Below, in pieces: positions 7,596-18,100 of a stretch of DNA of 64,000 nt. The stretch covers positions 62,001 through 126,000 of the forward strand of contig NZ_CAKE01000010.1 in the NCBI RefSeq assembly GCF_000296835.1, given 5' to 3'. Position numbers and translations under genes: made by a program. The notes below the pieces were generated by a model. It saw only the letters and a program-made list of their open reading frames with translations. It was not told the DNA's origin and did not search any database. Source of the stretch: Lactobacillus hominis DSM 23910 = CRBIP 24.179 (GTDB lineage Bacteria > Bacillota > Bacilli > Lactobacillales > Lactobacillaceae). Position 1 is the stretch's first letter, and each line of letters begins with the position of its first letter.

Positions 7596-9374
7596 ATGAT
7601 TTACAATTCATCAATAAAATGGGATGCAGTTTATGATGTGATTGTAGTTGGATTTGGCGGAGCAGGAGCAAGTGCTGCTAGATTTGCTGCTGACAATGGT
7701 GCAAATGTCTTACTTTTGGATTCTGCCCCAGAAGGTAGCGAAGGAGGAAATACACGTTATTCTGGTGGGGCTTTCGCTTGGGGAAATAATTTTGAAAAAT
7801 TGCGGAATTATTACAGACAGACATATTATCCTTTCAATTATGATTCTAAAGATTTAGATACATTTGTTGAGAATGTTCTTAAAATGAAAGAATATTCAAA
7901 AAAATATTTTGGTATTGATGCTAAAGCAACTGGGCGTCGACCAAATGGAGAATATCCTGAATATAAAGATGCGGATGCTATGCAGTCACAAAGCATGACT
8001 CAAGGAATGTACAATGGTGGATTTTGGAAGTTATTAAGAAAAAAAGTATTTGAGCGTCTAGATAAAATAAATATTTGGTTTGAATCCCCAGCAATTCATC
8101 TAGTTCAAGATGCAAATAATAAAACTGTTTTAGGTGTTCAAGTAAAACGTAAAAATCAAATTAGAAATGTTGCTGCAAGAAACGGAATTGTTTTAAGTTG
8201 TGGTGGCTTTGAAAACAATCCTGAAATGGTACAAAATTTTTTAGGTCAAGGCTCTCTAGCTCCAATTGGGACTTTGTATAACCAAGGTAAAGGAATTGAT
8301 CTTGCAGTTGAAGTTGGTGCTCGTCTATGGCATATGTCGAATTATGATTCTCATGGATTATCGTTAAGACAAGATCAACCACATGAAAAGTTTGCTTATA
8401 TGATTAACTGGAAGAGCTTGTTTAATGGCAGTATTTTTATCGCTAGTGATGATGGTACACGTTATTTCCGTGAAGACGAAGAAGATAGACATGGATATAA
8501 ATATAACCATGGTAATTGGATTATGATTCCTAATCAAAATCACCCTCATATAGTGATGGATCAACGTCAGTATAATCAGCTAAAGAATGATCAATCAGCA
8601 AAAGCAGCTCAAATTAAGGAGTTGATTTCCTATGCTATCAAAGCAGATACGATTTCTGAACTTGCTGAAAAAATTAATGCACCTAAATTGAGTGAAGCAG
8701 TCGCTGATTTTAACTTCTTAACTGATGATGTAAAACGAGATATGTTCTTGAATCGGAAAATTGAAACAATGAGATCATTTAGTGAAGGTCCATATTATGC
8801 CATTCCAGTTCGACATAACATTTTACATACTCATGGTGGAGCAAAAAGAAATGAAAAATGCGAAGTAATTGATCTCGAAGGTAATCCAATTCCGCATTTG
8901 TATGAAGCTGGAGAATTAGGGGATATCTTCGCAACTAAATATATTGGGGCTAATAGTATTGCTGATTTGTTAATTTCTGGAAAAATATCAGGAGAAAATG
9001 CAGCATTGCCAAAACCAAAAACTGTAGAACTTGATGCTGTTACAGGTGCTTCTAAAGTTCCTGAATTAAAATCAGATGCACGCACAGAGATCACTAACTT
9101 TACCGCTGAAGAAAATCAAGGAATTGGTATGAGTGAAAATGGAATTAGTGATACTGCATTAGTTGTTCGCGTTACTAAAGATGGTAACAAGATAAGCAAC
9201 GTTGAAGTTTTACAAGAAAAAGAATCACCTTCTATAGGTGGAAAAGCAATTCCTAAGCTAGTAAAAGAAGTTTTATGTAAACAATCTGCAGATGTTGATG
9301 CCATATCTGGAGCTACAACAACTAGTTCTGCATTTAAAGATGCAGTTGCGCAAGCAATTTCTAATATTAAGTAA
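7596..9374 (+). CDS. Soluble FAD-dependent reductase with C-terminal FMN-bind domain (flavoprotein 1)
   Basis: Domain 1 (about residues 12-465) is the fumarate/urocanate reductase FAD fold: VIVVGFGGAGASAARFA dinucleotide loop, EGGNTRYSGG, a DRHG segment aligning with the proton-donor Arg region, and HTHGG near the end. Domain 2 (about 490-592) is an FMN-bind domain ending in DAISGATTTS, the motif on which ApbE attaches FMN covalently to Thr. There is no signal peptide, so it is cytoplasmic. A second motif-like DAVTGAS (residues 480-486) lies in the linker. I start at the ATG at 7596, which has AAGAGTG upstream, rather than the GTG at 7587. It probably reduces an alkene acid; the substrate is unknown. 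Confidence 0.88.
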   Translation: MIYNSSIKWDAVYDVIVVGFGGAGASAARFAADNGANVLLLDSAPEGSEGGNTRYSGGAFAWGNNFEKLRNYYRQTYYPFNYDSKDLDTFVENVLKMKEYSKKYFGIDAKATGRRPNGEYPEYKDADAMQSQSMTQGMYNGGFWKLLRKKVFERLDKINIWFESPAIHLVQDANNKTVLGVQVKRKNQIRNVAARNGIVLSCGGFENNPEMVQNFLGQGSLAPIGTLYNQGKGIDLAVEVGARLWHMSNYDSHGLSLRQDQPHEKFAYMINWKSLFNGSIFIASDDGTRYFREDEEDRHGYKYNHGNWIMIPNQNHPHIVMDQRQYNQLKNDQSAKAAQIKELISYAIKADTISELAEKINAPKLSEAVADFNFLTDDVKRDMFLNRKIETMRSFSEGPYYAIPVRHNILHTHGGAKRNEKCEVIDLEGNPIPHLYEAGELGDIFATKYIGANSIADLLISGKISGENAALPKPKTVELDAVTGASKVPELKSDARTEITNFTAEENQGIGMSENGISDTALVVRVTKDGNKISNVEVLQEKESPSIGGKAIPKLVKEVLCKQSADVDAISGATTTSSAFKDAVAQAISNIK

Positions 9375-10250
9375 TTATTTATTCAATAAAATATCAAGAC
9401 ATCTTTGTTGGATCCTATTGGGAATAAAATCATCACGGATTCCAAGGCTTGAGTAGCAATAAACCCGCTGACTAGGAAGTAATGGAACGGCAGTTACATT
9501 CGGGAGATTATTGACGGCAACATTCATCAAATATCCTACTCCCATACCACTACTAATTAATTTGGCGGTAGCATCTATGCTATCGACAATTAATTTCTTT
9601 TTAGGTTTAAAACCTGTTTTAGACATTATTCTATCAAGAGCTATTCTTGATAAAAAACGCTGATGCCTCATAATTAAGGGAATATTTTGAATTTGAAAAA
9701 GATCAATTTCTGACTTTTTTGCAAGCTCACTATTACTAGGAACAATTAATTCATATTGATATTTAGCAAAATCGGTAATCTTGATACCAGGCATTTTTTC
9801 GTCACCAAGACGAGAAAATACAATTGCGTCATATCGTCCATCTCTAAGATGTTGTTCTAATGAATGAGAATTATCCTGGTGTGTTTCAATAAAAGCCAAT
9901 AAATGACCTTGATTTAATTGAGTAATGACCGAAGGAAGCCAAGATCTTCCTGCTAATTCAGAATAACCTACTCTGAAATTGTTTTGATTAGCACGGTTTG
10001 CTTCAATTAAAATTGATTTTTCAATTTGCAGAATTTTTTTACTTTGACGATATGTAACTATACCAGCAGGAGTGATTACTAATTGCGCGCGACTGTTAGA
10101 TTGTTTAACCAGTTTAGTGCCAATTTCTTTCTCTAATCTTTTAATCATAGCACTAATTGCAGGTTGAGTTACTTGAAAGTATTTAGCAGTTGAAATATAG
10201 CTTTTGGTTTCAACTAGTTTCTTAAAGTATTTAAGATCTTTTATTTCCAT
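9375..10250 (-). CDS. LysR-family regulator, divergent from flavoprotein 2
   Basis: A 291-residue LTTR whose N-terminal helix-turn-helix (SYISTAKYFQVTQPAISAM) is followed by the usual effector domain. Its stop abuts the flavoprotein 1 stop on the opposite strand. It faces flavoprotein 2 across about 310 bp that contain a 17-bp direct repeat and a cre-like site. It most likely activates flavoprotein 2 and the transporter. It and the LysR at 6508 appear homologous by eye, consistent with duplication of a LysR-reductase module. Confidence 0.88.
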   Translation of the reverse strand: MEIKDLKYFKKLVETKSYISTAKYFQVTQPAISAMIKRLEKEIGTKLVKQSNSRAQLVITPAGIVTYRQSKKILQIEKSILIEANRANQNNFRVGYSELAGRSWLPSVITQLNQGHLLAFIETHQDNSHSLEQHLRDGRYDAIVFSRLGDEKMPGIKITDFAKYQYELIVPSNSELAKKSEIDLFQIQNIPLIMRHQRFLSRIALDRIMSKTGFKPKKKLIVDSIDATAKLISSGMGVGYLMNVAVNNLPNVTAVPLLPSQRVYCYSSLGIRDDFIPNRIQQRCLDILLNK

Positions 10251-10335
10251 AATGTTTTCCTGTTTTTAATAAGTGTGTAAATATAATTCTATTTAATACT
10301 AACTTATTATTTATTGTAAAAACAAGAAAAAGCAT

Positions 10336-10352
10336 AAATACAATTTATTGAT
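10336..10352. repeat. 17-bp direct repeat, copy 1 (LysR side)
   Basis: AAATACAATTTATTGAT occurs here and again identically at 10523-10539. One copy is near the LysR promoter and the other just upstream of flavoprotein 2. The placement suggests regulator binding sites in the otherwise empty 313-bp divergent region. Confidence 0.6.
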
Positions 10353-10417
10353 AGATTACTAATTTATATTGATTAAATTGATCATTTGTTTTTTGAAGAA
10401 TTTAAAATCTACTATCA

Positions 10418-10487
10418 CAAGCCCAATCCCTTAATGCGTAAGTAATTGATAATTGCTTGTGAACAAGCGCTTACATTTTTGGGCTTG
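10418..10487. promoter_or_regulatory. Long-loop inverted repeat with cre-like site
   Basis: CAAGCCCAA at 10418-10426 pairs exactly with TTGGGCTTG at 10479-10487. Inside lies AACAAGCGCTTACA (10462-10475), which matches the CcpA cre consensus at its central CG and its right half. Together they suggest carbon-catabolite control plus a second regulator. The cre match is imperfect at its left end. Confidence 0.45.
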
Positions 10488-10522
10488 CATAATCAGAATT
10501 GAGATGATATTTATATTCCAGA

Positions 10523-10539
10523 AAATACAATTTATTGAT
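10523..10539. repeat. 17-bp direct repeat, copy 2 (flavoprotein side)
   Basis: Identical to 10336-10352. It lies about 25 bp before the ribosome-binding site of flavoprotein 2, where an LTTR activation site would be expected. Confidence 0.6.
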
Positions 10540-10563
10540 TTAGTCTAATGAGGAAGATTAAAA

Positions 10564-12375
10564 ATGAACGCAGAGAAGAATTTTAAATGGAATGGAAATT
10601 ATGATGTCATAGTATTAGGCTTTGGTGGAGCAGGCGGAACTGCCGCGCGTTTTGCAAGTGATAATGGAGCAAATGTGTTATTAGTAGATGCAGCCCCATA
10701 TGGACATGAGGGTGGTAATACGCGTTATTCTGCTCAGCATGTGGCGATGGCGCATGATAAAGAAAAAATTACAGAATATTACCGTGAACTTGCTGAACCA
10801 TATGATTTCTCAGACAAAACAATGAATACTTATTTAAATGGCTTTGTTGATATGCCAGATTATTTTGAAAAATATTTGGATACAGAACCATTTATTTGGT
10901 CCAAGGATTATCAACCGGGAGACCATTTAGCAAATAAGTCTCATCTTTGTGAATATCCTGAGTTTAATGGGTCAGACACATTTGATTTTGCATTAGTTCA
11001 TAATCGTGATTTTGATGCAGGATTATGGAAAGTGATTAGAAAAAATGTTTTAGACAGAAAAGATAATATTGACGTTTGGTTAAATTCTCGAGCTCTAAAA
11101 CTGATTCAAAATGAAGATACAAAACAAGTGATTGGGGCAGTTGTTGACCGCAATCATAAGAAATATTACATTCATGCTGATAGAGGAGTTGTTTTAGCAA
11201 CTGGTGGTTTTGAAAATAATGCGCAAATGCAACAAGATTATCTTCATGTAACTAAATTAACGCCATTAGGTACTCTCTATAATCGTGGCGATGGTATTAA
11301 TATGGCTCAAGAAGTCGGTGCAAAGATGTGGCATATGAGCAATTATGAATCATTAGGAATTGTGCCCAGCTATGTGATTGCTGAAGAGGATAATCAGCGT
11401 GGACGTCAAATTAGCGGCTGGAAGAATGTTAAATCGGGTTCTATTTTTGCAGTTGCTGATGATGGTACTCGCTTTATGAAAGAAGATGCTAAGTTTCGTC
11501 ACGGTCATATTTATGATCATGGAGATTATCTTTTACCACACGCTTTCGATAACGCATGGTTAGTTTTTGATCAAAAACAATATCAAAAATTTGTTGAAGA
11601 AAAGAAGCAAGGAAAACTTAAGTATGTTAATTTCTTTGAGAAAGTAATTTCAGCTGACAATGCCGAAGAACTTGCAGAAAAGATGCATATACCTGCAAAC
11701 AATTTACTGAATACTATTAGTGAATTTAATGAATTTGCCAAGAAGGGAAAAGATATTAAATTTGATCGTGCAGCAGACTCAATGATGCCATTAGATCATG
11801 GAAAATTATATGCAATTAAATTGTCACCAGCAGTTTTGAATACTCAAGGTGGCCCAGAACATGACGAAAAAGCTCGCATTCTTAATGTGGAATCTAAGCC
11901 AATTTCACATTTATATAGTGCTGGCGAACTCGGAGGAATGTGTGTTAATAGATATCAAGGTGGTGGTAATTTAGCTGAATGTTTAATTTTTGGAAAGATC
12001 GCTGGAGAAAATGTTTCTCAAGAAGATCCTACTGATCCAGTTGAAATTGATAATCCTATTCCAAAGATTAATGATTTAGCTGATGGAGAAAGGATGGACA
12101 ATATTGAAGTAGGACCAGATCAATATATCGCATCCACTGAAGCGGGAATTGGTGGCAAAATTGTTGTTCGAGTTACTTATAAAGATAGAACTATTAAAAA
12201 AGTTGAAGTTTTAGAGAATCATGAAACTGAAGGAATTGGTGCAGTAGCAGTTAAAGAACTACCACAAAAAATTGTACAAGCCAATTCCACAAATATTGAT
12301 GCAGTTTCAGGAGCATCAACTACAACTAGAGCCGTTGAAGAAGCGGTAAATAAAGCGATTAAGAAAACAAAATAA
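10564..12375 (+). CDS. Soluble FAD-dependent reductase with C-terminal FMN-bind domain (flavoprotein 2)
   Basis: A 603-residue paralog of flavoprotein 1 with the same order of parts: FAD loop VIVLGFGGAGGTAARFA, EGGNTRYSA, a KFRHGH segment corresponding to the catalytic Arg region of fumarate-reductase-like enzymes, NTQGG, then an FMN-bind domain (about 500-603) with DAVSGASTTT for covalent FMN. No secretion signal is present. By-eye alignment puts Gln where Shewanella fumarate reductase has its second substrate-binding Arg (the NRLGGN segment), so fumarate is not assured. It sits 25 bp upstream of a DASS-type carboxylate transporter, pointing to an imported organic acid as acceptor. The start has GAGGAAGATTAAAA upstream. 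Confidence 0.88.
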   Translation: MNAEKNFKWNGNYDVIVLGFGGAGGTAARFASDNGANVLLVDAAPYGHEGGNTRYSAQHVAMAHDKEKITEYYRELAEPYDFSDKTMNTYLNGFVDMPDYFEKYLDTEPFIWSKDYQPGDHLANKSHLCEYPEFNGSDTFDFALVHNRDFDAGLWKVIRKNVLDRKDNIDVWLNSRALKLIQNEDTKQVIGAVVDRNHKKYYIHADRGVVLATGGFENNAQMQQDYLHVTKLTPLGTLYNRGDGINMAQEVGAKMWHMSNYESLGIVPSYVIAEEDNQRGRQISGWKNVKSGSIFAVADDGTRFMKEDAKFRHGHIYDHGDYLLPHAFDNAWLVFDQKQYQKFVEEKKQGKLKYVNFFEKVISADNAEELAEKMHIPANNLLNTISEFNEFAKKGKDIKFDRAADSMMPLDHGKLYAIKLSPAVLNTQGGPEHDEKARILNVESKPISHLYSAGELGGMCVNRYQGGGNLAECLIFGKIAGENVSQEDPTDPVEIDNPIPKINDLADGERMDNIEVGPDQYIASTEAGIGGKIVVRVTYKDRTIKKVEVLENHETEGIGAVAVKELPQKIVQANSTNIDAVSGASTTTRAVEEAVNKAIKKTK

Positions 12376-12400
12376 AATTCGATTTATAGGGAGTAGAAAA

Positions 12401-13816
12401 ATGCTAGATAAATTTGAATGGAAAAAATGGATTCTACCATTAGCCTTGGGAATTATTCTTTGGCTATTGACTCCGTTAAAGCCAGCAGACATCAGTGTTG
12501 CAGCATGGCATTTATTTGCAATTTTTATTGCAACAATTATTGCGTGTGTTACTAAGCCTTTACCTATGATGGCTACAACGTTAATTGCAATTATTGTTGC
12601 TACTTTAACTGGAATTTTTAAGATGAAGGAAGTTTGTGCTGGCTTTGGTAATTCAACAGCATGGATGGTTGCAATGTGTATGTTCATGGCAGCTGGATTT
12701 ATTAAATCTGGTTTAGGTAGAAGAATAGCTTATATAGTTGTAAAAACTTTTGGTAAAAAGACCTTGGGCTTAGCCTACGCTTTGTCAATGGTTGAAACTA
12801 TTCTTGCGATCGGAATTCCAAGTAATAATGCACGTGTAAATGGTATTATGTATCCAATCATTGATAGCCTTTCCAGAGAAATGGGTTCAGATCCTAAGAA
12901 AGGCACTCAAAAAAAACTGGGCTCTTTCTTAGTATTCAATGAATATGAAATTAATATTGTAACATCAACAATGTTTCTGACAGGGCTTGCAGGAAATATG
13001 GTTGCCTTAGGCTTAGCCAAAACGCAAGGTGTGACTGTCTCTTGGATGCAGTGGTTTCTAGCGGCTATAGTTCCGGGTGCTATTTCATTGCTATTGGTTC
13101 CTTTTATTTTATATAAGATATATCCACCTCAAGTTAAGGAAACTCCTAATGCTCATGATTGGGCAGAAAAGAACCTTGAAAAAATGGGTAAAATGACAGC
13201 TGCTGAAAAGATTATGTCATTTGTATTTATTTTAGCTATTGTTCTTTGGTTAGTTGGTTCGCATATTGGAATTGATGCAACAGAAGTAAGTTTTATTGCA
13301 GTGGGACTTTTATTGCTAACAGGCGTAATTAACACTAAGGATTTATTAAAAGAAAGTTTTGCTTGGAATATCTTAACTTGGCTCTCTATCATTATGCTAA
13401 TGTCTCAAAAGTTAATGACCTTGGGATTCTTCCCATGGTTCTCAAAGACTTTAGGTTCAATGCTTCATGGAGTTAACTGGATCTGGGTATTAGTAATTTT
13501 ATGGTTAGTTTACTTCTACTTACACTATTTGTTTCCGAGCGTGTCTACGCAAATTTCAGCTTTATATGCTGGTTTCTTGTCAATTGCCTTAGGGGTAGGG
13601 ATGCCACCAATTATGGCTGCTATGATGTTGGCCTTTGATGGTTCACTATATTTGTCAACTTCAACTTATTCTGCTGGGCCTGCTGCTTTACTATCAACAA
13701 CCGGCTATGTATCTAATAAGGATTGGTGGATATTAAGTGCAGTTATTGGTGTAGTTCTAAATGTAATCTGGCTTGGTGGCGGATTGCTTTGGACTAAGAT
13801 TATTGGATATTGGTAG
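12401..13816 (+). CDS. DASS-family di/tricarboxylate transporter (CitT/TtdT-like)
   Basis: A 471-residue membrane protein with about 12 hydrophobic segments. Family features include the hairpin IPSNNARVNGIMYPII (the SNxxR/T motif) and a second half with PSVSTQISALYAGF and ample small residues in the re-entrant loops. DASS proteins move di- and tricarboxylates by sodium symport or by anion exchange such as fumarate/succinate or citrate/succinate. It is cotranscribed with flavoprotein 2, so the reductase substrate is probably what it imports, and the reduced product may be exported in return. Its order after the reductase and the terminator at 13839 close the operon. Confidence 0.87.
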   Translation: MLDKFEWKKWILPLALGIILWLLTPLKPADISVAAWHLFAIFIATIIACVTKPLPMMATTLIAIIVATLTGIFKMKEVCAGFGNSTAWMVAMCMFMAAGFIKSGLGRRIAYIVVKTFGKKTLGLAYALSMVETILAIGIPSNNARVNGIMYPIIDSLSREMGSDPKKGTQKKLGSFLVFNEYEINIVTSTMFLTGLAGNMVALGLAKTQGVTVSWMQWFLAAIVPGAISLLLVPFILYKIYPPQVKETPNAHDWAEKNLEKMGKMTAAEKIMSFVFILAIVLWLVGSHIGIDATEVSFIAVGLLLLTGVINTKDLLKESFAWNILTWLSIIMLMSQKLMTLGFFPWFSKTLGSMLHGVNWIWVLVILWLVYFYLHYLFPSVSTQISALYAGFLSIALGVGMPPIMAAMMLAFDGSLYLSTSTYSAGPAALLSTTGYVSNKDWWILSAVIGVVLNVIWLGGGLLWTKIIGYW

Positions 13817-13838
13817 AAAGAAGATTAGCAATTGAAAA

Positions 13839-13888
13839 AGCTTGTTAATCAATGTTTGTAAAAATAGCATTGATTGACAAGCTTTTTT
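13839..13888. terminator. Bidirectional terminator
   Basis: AAAAAGCTTGTTAATCAATG pairs with CATTGATTGACAAGC followed by TTTTTTT. The stem is about 20 bp with one mismatch and lies between the convergent transporter and prtM genes. Confidence 0.88.
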
Positions 13889-13895
13889 TGTTTAT

Positions 13896-14810
13896 TTACT
13901 TAGTGATTTTATTAGCTGAATTTGTTTTACCCTTATATTGATCAAGAGCTGATTTAAGGTCTTTATCTTTAATTTCAACCTTTTGATCTTTTAAAACTTG
14001 GCTAATTACATTCTGCATGATAGTAGAGTTATTGGCCCATTTATCATAAAGCTCTTGTGTAAGAGCTTTTTTGTTTGCAGAAAAACTACCTTTGGCAGGA
14101 TGTTTAATCATTTTTATGATTTCGTATCCAGTTGTAACTTGAACAGGTTGAGAAGTGTACTCACCGTCTTTAAGTTTGTAAGCTGCTTTTTTAAAGGCGG
14201 TATCATACTTTTTGTCAGTCATGTTAAAAGGTGCAAGCTTACCGCCTTTTGTACTAGTGGTATTATCAACAGAATACTCATTAGCCAATGAATCAAAGCT
14301 TGCGCCAGCGTCTAATTTAGAAACCACTTCGTTAGCAGTTTCAGCTTTAGTGGTTAAGATATGCTGGACAGTAATTTTTGGTTGGTAGTTTTTCCATTCT
14401 GCTTTTAATTGTGCTTGCGTAGGCTTCATTTGAGCTTTTAAAGCAGCTTTGCTTAGATAATTTATCTCTATTAATTGCTTAAATGATTTACGAGTATAAT
14501 TATTATTTTCTAAAAAAGCATTAAATTGAACTCCGTATTGATTTTTATAAGCGTCATAAGTTTTATTTATTTCAGCTTGATTAACTTTATTACCATAAGC
14601 TTCTTTTAGAGCATCATAAATTAGCATGTTGGCGAGGACTGTCTTACTAGCTGGATTTTGCTTTAATTCATTATAAAAATCTTGTTGAGTAATTTTTTTA
14701 TTATTTCCATATTGAGCAACTTCGGAATTATTAGAACATCCACTTACCCCAACGCCTAGTAAGCTAATACTTATTAGCGCTAGGACACTTAATTTATACT
14801 TCTTTTTCAT
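13896..14810 (-). CDS. prtM: PrtM/PrsA-type lipoprotein foldase (parvulin)
   Basis: A 304-residue lipoprotein precursor. The N-terminus is basic then hydrophobic, ending in a lipobox-like GVGVSGC, so Cys25 should be lipidated and anchored outside the membrane. The centre (about 146-237) is a parvulin domain: [38 protein letters not shown]. PrsA-type foldases help exported proteins fold. It is divergent from the giant subtilisin-like proteinase, exactly the lactococcal prtM-prtP arrangement in which PrtM is required for proteinase maturation. It could be named prsA if it serves other clients. Confidence 0.9.
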   Translation of the reverse strand: MKKKYKLSVLALISISLLGVGVSGCSNNSEVAQYGNNKKITQQDFYNELKQNPASKTVLANMLIYDALKEAYGNKVNQAEINKTYDAYKNQYGVQFNAFLENNNYTRKSFKQLIEINYLSKAALKAQMKPTQAQLKAEWKNYQPKITVQHILTTKAETANEVVSKLDAGASFDSLANEYSVDNTTSTKGGKLAPFNMTDKKYDTAFKKAAYKLKDGEYTSQPVQVTTGYEIIKMIKHPAKGSFSANKKALTQELYDKWANNSTIMQNVISQVLKDQKVEIKDKDLKSALDQYKGKTNSANKITK

Positions 14811-14993
14811 TAAAAACCTCCAAAAGCAAAAATTAAATTAATATTAGACTATGTATTATTTTAATAATTTACCAGCTATTAATAAAAAATACAAATATTT
14901 TAATATTTATATAATTATAACTTTTTATTAATTGTTAGCTTAATACCAGTTTTTATCTCTTGAAAAATATTTTTACACATTTTAAAAAATATA

Positions 14994-15021
14994 TTGTAAA
15001 AAATAATAATATCAGTATAAT
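14994..15021 (+). promoter_or_regulatory. Probable proteinase promoter
   Basis: TTGTAA (14994) and TATAAT (15016) are 16 bp apart in the 309-bp prtM-prtP intergenic region. The rest of that region is very AT-rich and holds no gene. The ribosome-binding site AAGGAGG lies just before the proteinase start, overlapped by an out-of-frame ATG at 15116. Confidence 0.6.
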
Positions 15022-15119
15022 GTTTAATTAAAATTAATAAAAACTTTATGTTAATTTTAATTAATCGATTAAGTAACGTTCCTTTCAACAATTTTTTATT
15101 CTACTAAGGAGGTTTATGA

Positions 15120-18100
15120 ATGAAAAAGAAGAGTAAAAAATATGCTAGTCTCTTGCTAAGTGTAGCAGTTCTAGCAAGTGCGCAAGTTTTTCCAAGTTTA
15201 GAACAGCAGGTTAAAGCGACCATTGATAGCCAAACGAAAAATTCTGCGTCAACTGCTAAAAATGCGCTTAGTCACACAACAACTGGGTTGACTTCAAAAG
15301 CGATTGAAGCGCAATTAGCTGCAAATGGGGTTAAGTTTGAAAAATTGACTCCACAGGAACAAAAGGATGTCTATGTAGAAGTTATTGTCCAATTATCTGC
15401 AGCTCCTGCATCAGAAAATGGCTCAATTAATCCTGAAACTGCTAGTACAGCTGAAATCGAACAGGCTACTAATCGGGTAATTGCCGCTCAAAATAGTATT
15501 AAAAACCAAGTTCAAGCTATTACTAATCAAGCAATTGGAAAAAGTTATGGTTATGTAGTAAATGGTTTCTCAACTAAGGTTAAAGTTAAAGATATTCAGA
15601 AACTTAGAGCCTTACCAGGAGTAAAGTCAGTTACTTTAGCTAAAGTTTACTTTGCGACGGATGCTTCTGCTGATAATATGGCAAATGTTTCAACTGTTTG
15701 GTCGAATTATCAATATAAGGGTCAAGGAACCGTTGTTTCAATTATCGATACTGGAATTGATCCTAACCATAAAGATTTGAGACTTAGCGATGAATCGAAA
15801 GTTAAATTAACAGCAAAAGATATTGATGCATTTACCGAAAATAGTGGTTATGGTCGTTACTTTACTAGTAAAGTTCCATTTGGTCATAATTATTCAGATA
15901 ACAACGATATCATTACTGATGACGGCAAAGAACAGCATGGAATGCACGTTGCAGGAATAGTTGCTGCTAATGGTACTGGAAAAGATCCTGCTAATTCTGT
16001 TGTTGGTGTTGCTCCAGAAGCACAATTGCTTGCAATGAAGGCATTTTCTAATTCAGATAGTTCTTCAACTACAGACTCAACTAGTGTTATTGGGGCAATC
16101 GATGACTCAGCAAAATTGGGAGCAGACGTTTTAAACATGTCATTAGGTTCTGTTTCTGGTCAACAAACTGAAGATGATCCAGAAATAGCTGCTGTTGAAA
16201 AAGCAGTTAAAAGTGGAACATCTGCTGTTATTTCTGCTGGTAACTCCGGAACTTCCACTTCTGATCAAGATGGTACTAACAAAGATTACTATGGGAATCC
16301 TGATATGGAAACTATCGGAAGTCCCGGTACAAGTAGAAGTGCAACTACTGTTGCGTCGGCTGAAAATACTAACGTCACTACAGATGGAATTACCATTTCT
16401 GCAGCAGGAAAAACGATCGCAGGTCCTGTAGTAACTCAACTTTCAGGTGGAACTGATTTATCAGCGTTTGATAATAAAGAATTTTATTTGGTTAAAGACA
16501 AAGATGGTAAGTTAGGAGTAGGTACCCCAGATCAATACAGTAGTGATGTTAAGGGAAAAATTGCCGTTGTCGCTCGTGGAGAGATTGCTTTTACACAAAA
16601 GCAGGCTAATGCTCAAGCAGCAGGTGCTGCTGGCTTAATTATTGTAAATAATGCTGGTGGCAATACACCATTAACTTCAGTAGCATATACTGATGGTTTT
16701 CCAACTGCGGGATTGTCAACTGAAGCTGGTAATAAATTAGTAGAATATATTGAAGCTCATCCAGATCAAGCACTTCAAGTAAGTATTGTTGTTCAACCAT
16801 TAACAAACGTTGCTCGCGAAAAAGATTTAATGTCCGACTTTACCTCATATGGTCCAGCATCAAACTTAGCATTTAAGCCAGATATTACAGCTCCTGGAGG
16901 AAATATTTGGTCACTTCAAAATAATAATAGCTATGTAAATATGTCAGGAACTTCCATGGCTTCGCCATTTATTGCAGGTTCTCAAGCGTTGTTAGTTCAA
17001 GCAATGAATGATAAGACTAATAAGTTCTATGGTCTTTATCAAAAGATGTCCAATACCGAAAGAACTGCTTTCATTAAGAATCTTGAGATGAATACAGCAG
17101 CTATTGTGCCTGATGTGTCGCATGATTCAGTAATTGAATCTCCACGTCGTCAAGGTGCTGGATTGGTAGATGTAGAAGCTGCAATTCAAGCATTACAACA
17201 TAATCCTTCTACTGTTTCCGGAGAAAATGATTATCCTGGCGTTGAATTAAAAGATTTTAATGACAAGAAACATCAATTTACTTTGAAATTTACTAATCGA
17301 ACTAATAAAGCATTGACTTATTCTTTATTAGAAGATGGTAAGTTTGCTGATGTTTATACCTCTGCAAATGATGCATCAGCTACCTTATATGAAAAGAAAA
17401 TTGAAGGTGCATCTGTTGAAGCAAATGGTAAGATTGTTGTTGCGCCAAATTCAACTAAGCAAGTAAGTTTCACTTTGAATTTGCCAGATAACTTTGCCTT
17501 AAATCAATATGTTGAAGGCTTCTTAACTTTCAAAGGATCAGATGATTCACAATTACGTATTCCATATATGGGATTTTATGGTGATTGGTCGCAACCAGAA
17601 ATTTTTGATAAATTAAATGGTTTAACTTTTGATCCTGTAAATAAAAATCTAGGAACGATCGTAAGTGCGGGTAATGCGTCTGGTTCTCAAGGATATGCTG
17701 GTTTATATCGCGATGATTCTGGTAAATTACGTGTTAATGAAAAAGCAATTGCGTTTTCTACTGATCCCAAGGCTTCAATCACATGGCTTAAGCCACAATA
17801 TTTCTTATTTAGAAATGCAAATAATGTTCAAGCAAAAATCTTGGATAAAGATGGTCATGTAATTAATACTTTGGCTACTTTAAATAATGTCACTAAATCT
17901 TATTGGTCGCCAAGTGCCCAAAGATATCATAGATTTTCATATGCTCCATCATGGGATGGTACTTATTTCAATCAACAAACTAATAAAACCGAGACAGTTG
18001 CTGACGGAAATTACGTTTACCGTATTGAAGGTACAGTTGATGGAACTAAGAAAACTCAGCATTATGATATTAATATGGTTGTTGATAGCACTAAACCAGA

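Noticed and set aside
8161-9304. Several minus-strand ORFs of 60-90 residues inside flavoprotein 1
   Set aside because: They are shadows of a strongly supported coding frame, with low-complexity translations.
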